This document shows, piece by piece, positions 6,308-9,163 of a stretch of DNA of 9,163 nucleotides. The notes below the pieces were generated by a model, which was not told the DNA's origin, did no database searches, and was given only the letters and a program-made list of their open reading frames with translations. The DNA comes from an uncultured Methylococcaceae bacterium (lineage in GTDB: Bacteria > Pseudomonadota > Gammaproteobacteria > Methylococcales > Methylomonadaceae), in contig CAIUYS010000576.1 of assembly GCA_903903365.1 (NCBI GenBank), positions 1-9,163 of the forward strand. The letters are read 5' to 3'. Each line of letters opens with the position of its first letter. The stretch's first letter is position 1. A program made the position numbers and the translations under genes.

Positions 6308-6406
6308 GAAGCGTGGCGGGGTTTGCAACCCCGTAACTCACGTTTTGAAATCTATTGAAGTTTTCAAACGTTTCGGTCGGGGTTAAAAACCCCGACCGGC
6401 ATTGAT
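6308..6406 (+). repeat. triple-hairpin repeat, copy 3
   Basis: Third copy, starting GAAGCGTGGCGGGG. The first stem (6316-6334) is closed by a G-T pair in place of A-T; the third stem is at 6374-6398 (CGGTCGGGGTT-AAA-AACCCCGACCG). The sequence between the stems changes to CGTAACTCACG. The copy ends about 60 bases before the MutT-ThiE start codon. Confidence 0.93.
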
Positions 6407-6465
6407 GGAGACTTTTTAAATATGCCTACACTTTTTTAATTCTATTCCATTCTAACTACCCCATT

Positions 6466-7419
6466 ATGAAACGACTTCAAGTTGCTGTCGGTGTTGTAAA
6501 AAACGCCGAAGGACAGGTTTTAATTTCCTTGCGTGATCAATCATTGCATCAAGGTGGCTTGTGGGAATTTCCCGGCGGCAAAATTGAACAAGGCGAATCT
6601 GCGAAACAGGCCTTGGCGCGGGAACTTAAAGAAGAGCTTGATATTACCATCCTAGCGGCAACTCCACTGATTACCATTAAGCATCAATATCCGGATTTAG
6701 CGGTACAGTTGCAGGTGTTTTTAGTGGAGCATTTTTCTGGCGTCGCTAAAAGCTGTGAAGGTCAGCCTTTTAAATGGGTTAAGCCAGCCGAATTTGCAGA
6801 TTATGCCTTTCCCGCTGCCAATCAACCTATTATCACCGCCGCCCAATTGCCGCCCTATTATGCCATTTTGGACGATGCGGATGAGTCGCTGTTATTGATC
6901 AACCTGCAAAAAATAGTCAGTCGCGGCATTAAGTTAATCCAACTACGATTAAAAACACTATCACCCCAAACCCTACATTCGTTTCTTGAACAAGCAACAC
7001 CTTTATGCCGACAACAAGGCGTCTTGTTATTAATTAATTCTGCCGTTAACAAGGCAGCCGATTTTGCCGTTGATGGCATTCATTTAACCAGTCGGGATTT
7101 AATGTCTGCCAATAAACGTCCGACATTCCTTCCAAATACATCAAAACGGACGCACTGGGTTGCCGCTTCCTGTCATAATCTGCAAGAACTACTCCATGCA
7201 CAAACGATAGGAGTCGACTTTGTCGTTTTAGCGCCCGTGTTAGCCACAAAAACACATCCAGAAACCGAGCCATTAGGCTGGGAATCGTTTGAAAAACTGG
7301 TTACTCAAGTTAATCTGCCTGTTTATGCCTTGGGCGGCCTATCTGAATCGACATTGGATAAGGCACAACAAGCGGGCGCTCAGGGAATATCTGCAATCAG
7401 GGCTTTTTTGGATGCATAA
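6466..7419 (+). CDS. Nudix hydrolase (MutT-like) fused to ThiE-like TIM-barrel domain
   Basis: Two-domain protein of 317 aa. Residues 1-~128 are a MutT-type Nudix domain; MutT clears 8-oxo-dGTP from the nucleotide pool. The Nudix box runs from Gly38 to Ile60 with Glu44, Arg52-Glu53 and Glu56-Glu57 intact; the usual Gly near its end is Asp59 (EELDI). Residues ~130-317 resemble thiamine phosphate synthase: IQLRLK (158-163), GIHLTSRD (204-211), VAASCHN (232-238), LAPVLATKTHPE (255-266) and ALGGLSESTL (288-297). ThiE features look lost: the expected INDR-type motif reads INS, and the TxTK lysine position is His264. Such fusions are widespread in gammaproteobacteria as 'Nudix family hydrolase', and the ThiE-like part is probably not a real thiamine phosphate synthase. 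No Shine-Dalgarno is visible before the ATG at 6466, but no in-frame upstream start exists. Confidence 0.93.
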   Translation: MKRLQVAVGVVKNAEGQVLISLRDQSLHQGGLWEFPGGKIEQGESAKQALARELKEELDITILAATPLITIKHQYPDLAVQLQVFLVEHFSGVAKSCEGQPFKWVKPAEFADYAFPAANQPIITAAQLPPYYAILDDADESLLLINLQKIVSRGIKLIQLRLKTLSPQTLHSFLEQATPLCRQQGVLLLINSAVNKAADFAVDGIHLTSRDLMSANKRPTFLPNTSKRTHWVAASCHNLQELLHAQTIGVDFVVLAPVLATKTHPETEPLGWESFEKLVTQVNLPVYALGGLSESTLDKAQQAGAQGISAIRAFLDA

Positions 7420-7421
7420 AA

Positions 7422-7496
7422 ATGGTAAAAAGTCCGGCACACTTAAAAAAGAAAACCCAAGCTGCGAAAATAAACCGCCAAGGGTGCGCTATATAA
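7422..7496 (+). CDS. possible 24-residue basic peptide
   Basis: An ATG two bases after the Nudix-ThiE stop opens a 24-codon frame (MVKSPAHLKKKTQAAKINRQ, then GCAI) ending at TAA 7494-7496. It is rich in Lys/Arg and has only a weak GGAT upstream. I recognise no family. The tight position behind the preceding gene favours translation by coupling, but length and composition alone are not evidence of function. It may be chance or the remains of a longer gene. Confidence 0.2.
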   Translation: MVKSPAHLKKKTQAAKINRQGCAI

Positions 7497-7513
7497 GAAG
7501 GCACAACTAACCC

Positions 7514-7732
7514 ATGAGTCGCCGGTATTTTAAGAAAAATGTCGATCAGTTTGATTTGTTTGACTTGGCACCGCAGCTAAATGAAATAAAAGAATTTAGA
7601 TCAGCAGAAGCCGGGTTAAGTATGGTATACAGGCTCAAGCAGGCAGAGTTAAATCTGATCGAAACTAAAAAAAAGATCACGTCAACGTGGACGCAAGTAT
7701 CGATTGAATATATTTTCGATGATGTGTTGTAA
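7514..7732 (+). CDS. hypothetical small protein (72 aa)
   Basis: Unrecognised 72-residue ORF with a basic N-terminus (MSRRYFKK), an acidic/hydrophobic DQFDLFDLAPQL segment and a predicted helical middle rich in Glu and Lys. There is no signal peptide or membrane segment. AGAAGG lies about 12 bases before the ATG, further than usual. It follows the Nudix-ThiE gene on the same strand after 94 bases. The opposite-strand ORF over 7546-7830 looks less protein-like. It could be real, a remnant, or spurious. Confidence 0.4.
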   Translation: MSRRYFKKNVDQFDLFDLAPQLNEIKEFRSAEAGLSMVYRLKQAELNLIETKKKITSTWTQVSIEYIFDDVL

Positions 7733-7769
7733 GTATCAGCGATTTGGTTTGGGATGACGGTAATTCGTA

Positions 7770-7961
7770 TTATTCGAGCCGAAACCAATAGCGAAAGATG
7801 CTTATTATTTCCGACTCTGCTTGATACCAATCCTCTTCTTCATGGCCTGGTTCAAAGCCTCTTTTTTCGGCTCGGTAGTAAGCGTTTACGGAAATCATTT
7901 TAAAAAACTCATCTTTTAAATCTGCATTACCGTTGTAATAAAGTAATGATTTACGTACCAT
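7770..7961 (-). CDS. DUF2934 domain protein
   Basis: Short 63-aa protein. Residues ~24-52 match the DUF2934 pattern as I remember it: ISVNAYYRAEKRGFEPGHEE, then EDWYQAESEI, with the family's A-YxRAExRGFxPGHExEDW-xAExE signature. Function is unknown; members are small soluble helical proteins. An excellent ribosome binding site (TGAGGC, seven bases before the ATG) supports the start. The last ~10 residues (IFRYWFRLE) are aromatic and go beyond the domain. It is convergent with the preceding small ORF and has its own upstream region, so it is probably monocistronic. Confidence 0.85.
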   Translation of the reverse strand: MVRKSLLYYNGNADLKDEFFKMISVNAYYRAEKRGFEPGHEEEDWYQAESEIISIFRYWFRLE

Positions 7962-8161
7962 AATTAAGCCTCATTTTATGAGAAACATTAACGATTAATT
8001 TAAGCTTTTTACGGATAAACTGTACTTTTGGCCATCAATTAAACCGGGACAATGTGAAGAGACGCTATTATTGGGTGTGTAAGCTCTACTTGTAAACAAG
8101 CAAAGTCTAATGCCGCTTTGTTCCGCCTAAGTGATTAATTTAAATAAAGTTTAACACCGTA

Positions 8162-8190
8162 ATAATATAATACTGCTGTTTTACAGGCAA
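8162..8190 (-). promoter_or_regulatory. candidate sigma-70 promoter reading toward the DUF2934 gene
   Basis: On the minus strand TTGCCT (8185-8190), a 17-base spacer and TATTAT (8162-8167). The -35 box lies inside the dispersed repeat at 8175-8211. The leader to the ATG at 7961 would be nearly 200 bases, so a nearer promoter may also exist. Confidence 0.35.
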
Positions 8191-8211
8191 CAGTTGAAGC
8201 GGTTGCACTCC
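8175..8211 (+). repeat. diverged copy of the 6263-6300 repeat
   Basis: The 37 bases match 6263-6300 with four substitutions and one T deletion: GCTGTTTTACAGGCAA, then an AGT/AGC-type arm and TTGCACTCC. Only the loop and right arm are kept; the left arm is replaced by AT-rich sequence, so the long palindrome is lost. This shows that the element is dispersed rather than local to argJ. Confidence 0.8.
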
Positions 8212-8299
8212 CGTTTTTTTTAAACGACTTTCGCTTAACTGTGGGCAGTGGCCTAAGTGAATAGCCGCAGGTCTTATGGATTATGTTTGATCTATACTT

Positions 8300-9163
8300 C
8301 TAAGCTCGTATAGCCGAGGACATGCCGGCCCAGACCGGATCAGGTTTCCAGGTAGTACACCAGTCAGGTAGCTCATTGGCCGGCATGGGTAGGGCAATAC
8401 CATAGCCTTGCGCCAGGTCGCAGCCAAGTTGCATTAGCAGGGTGCCATGTTCAATGGTTTCAACGCCGACTGCGATAACCTTGAGATCAAAGGCCGGTGC
8501 CAAACCAACCAAACCTTTTACAATGGCCTGGTCATTTGGATCATTGATGATATCACGCACAAAGCTTTGATCTATCTTGAGCGTGGTCACCGGCAGGCGC
8601 TTTAGATAAGTCAGTGAAGAATAACCGGTACCAAAATTATCCAGGGAAAAATTAAAACCCATTTCCCGACTAATTTCAAGCACTTTGGATACCTTGGTCA
8701 AGTCCTCCATCGCGCTGGTTTCCAGAACCTCCAGCTCTAAATATCCCGGATTAACAGTCGGATGAGCGGCAAGCAAGTTACGTAAACACTCTATAAATCC
8801 TGTGTGCTGTAACTGACGGGCATTGATATTAATACTCACAGGGAGTGTGAGTCCGGCGGCAGTCCAGCGCTCCATCTGAGCCAGAACCGTATCGATAACC
8901 CACTCGCCAAGCTCTATCGCCAAGGGATTATCTTCAATCGTCGGCATAAAAATATTCGCCGGCAGCAGGCCTTGGGTTGGATGTTGCCAGCGAATTAAGG
9001 CCTCAGCACCGATAATTTCCGCTGTCTGCATGTTGACTTTGGGTTGATAATACAGCACAAATTCATGAGCGGCCAGTGCCTGGCGTATACGTTCCAAACT
9101 TTCATGGTAACCACAGATATGGCTATCGTAAATAACATCGAAAAAATGGTAACTATTCTTGCC
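8300..9163 (-). CDS. GGDEF/EAL protein, C-terminal part with altered EAL active site
   Basis: C-terminal 287 residues of a cyclic-di-GMP protein; the frame is open to the right edge. The visible start GKNSYHFFD is the usual end of a GGDEF domain, followed by a linker (HESLERIRQAL) and an EAL phosphodiesterase domain. The TTG near 9097 is therefore internal, not a start. Present: EAL at residues 54-56, the Asn of SININARQ (112), LELEVLET with Glu145 and Glu148, FGTGYSSL, Lys196 of LKIDQSF, Gln252 of CDLAQGY, and the PMPA tail. Altered: the usual DDFGTG reads DNFGTG (Asn176), and the usual EGVE reads VGVE (Val232). Both positions normally help bind metal or activate water in EAL enzymes, so hydrolysis of c-di-GMP may be weak or lost. 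Sensor domains lie outside the window. Confidence 0.93.
   Translation of the reverse strand, partial: GKNSYHFFDVIYDSHICGYHESLERIRQALAAHEFVLYYQPKVNMQTAEIIGAEALIRWQHPTQGLLPANIFMPTIEDNPLAIELGEWVIDTVLAQMERWTAAGLTLPVSININARQLQHTGFIECLRNLLAAHPTVNPGYLELEVLETSAMEDLTKVSKVLEISREMGFNFSLDNFGTGYSSLTYLKRLPVTTLKIDQSFVRDIINDPNDQAIVKGLVGLAPAFDLKVIAVGVETIEHGTLLMQLGCDLAQGYGIALPMPANELPDWCTTWKPDPVWAGMSSAIRA

Larger units (their letters stand above)
7962..8299. other. gene-free spacer between DUF2934 and EAL genes
   Basis: No protein family or tRNA fold is visible. The stretch holds the upstream region of the DUF2934 gene, the half-palindrome repeat at 8175-8211, a T8 run at 8213-8220 without a stem, and a ten-base direct repeat GCCTAAGTGA at 8125-8134 and 8251-8260 on either side of the half-palindrome. 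No clear terminator follows the EAL gene. Confidence 0.5.

Noticed and set aside
6041..6406. CRISPR array
   Set aside because: Only three ~100-base units with unequal spacing and internal hairpins; repeats are far too long, spacers are not regular, and no cas genes are present.
7546..7830. 94-residue minus-strand ORF
   Set aside because: It overlaps the DUF2934 gene in another frame and an opposite-strand ORF, and has no recognisable domain.
8195..8220. T8 run at 8213-8220 as a terminator
   Set aside because: No GC-rich stem directly precedes it on the plus strand, and no plus-strand gene ends nearby.
8300..9097. EAL protein starting at TTG near 9097
   Set aside because: The frame stays open to the window edge and the 22 upstream residues match the end of a GGDEF domain and linker, so this is an internal codon.

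Overview
The window looks like a chromosomal segment of a gammaproteobacterium. The gene content (a YegD-type Hsp70, ArgJ next to a Nudix-ThiE fusion, a GGDEF/EAL protein with a 'GYGIALPMPA' tail, DUF2934) and the moderate GC are compatible with a methanotroph of the Methylococcales. That placement is inference from gene families, not from a marker gene.

Layout. The left edge (1-163, minus) holds the start of a secreted collagen-like protein. Upstream of it is an AT-rich promoter region and a (GGGAT)n array able to form a G-quadruplex. About 550 bases then hold no convincing gene. A YegD-like Hsp70 (721-1992, minus) is divergent from a compact plus-strand group: a ThiI/MnmA-like PP-loop enzyme with a C-terminal NFACT-R-like region (2234-3277), a TusA-family sulfur carrier (3385-3612), a cation diffusion facilitator (3612-4766, overlapping tusA by one base) and argJ (4770-5984). 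A 480-base intergenic region follows. It contains three copies of a ~100-base element with three hairpins each, and a different 55-base hairpin repeat between copies 2 and 3. Then come a MutT-ThiE fusion (6466-7419), a small unidentified ORF (7514-7732), a DUF2934 protein (7770-7961, minus), a gene-free stretch carrying another copy of the hairpin repeat, and the C-terminal part of a GGDEF/EAL protein (8300-9163, minus, running off the right edge).

How the genes may work together. The PP-loop/NFACT-R enzyme and TusA fit a predicted alternative RNA thiolation route in which TusA delivers persulfide sulfur to the PP-loop enzyme. The metal transporter is translationally coupled to tusA, and argJ follows three bases after it with a strong ribosome binding site, so the last three genes are probably co-transcribed. 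ArgJ and the Nudix-ThiE protein are housekeeping functions (arginine biosynthesis and nucleotide-pool cleaning).

The most interesting points are the thiolation operon, the structured repeats around argJ, the EAL domain with two altered active-site positions, and the simple-sequence array upstream of a surface-protein gene. No tRNA, rRNA, CRISPR array or insertion sequence was seen, and no convincing intrinsic terminator was found.
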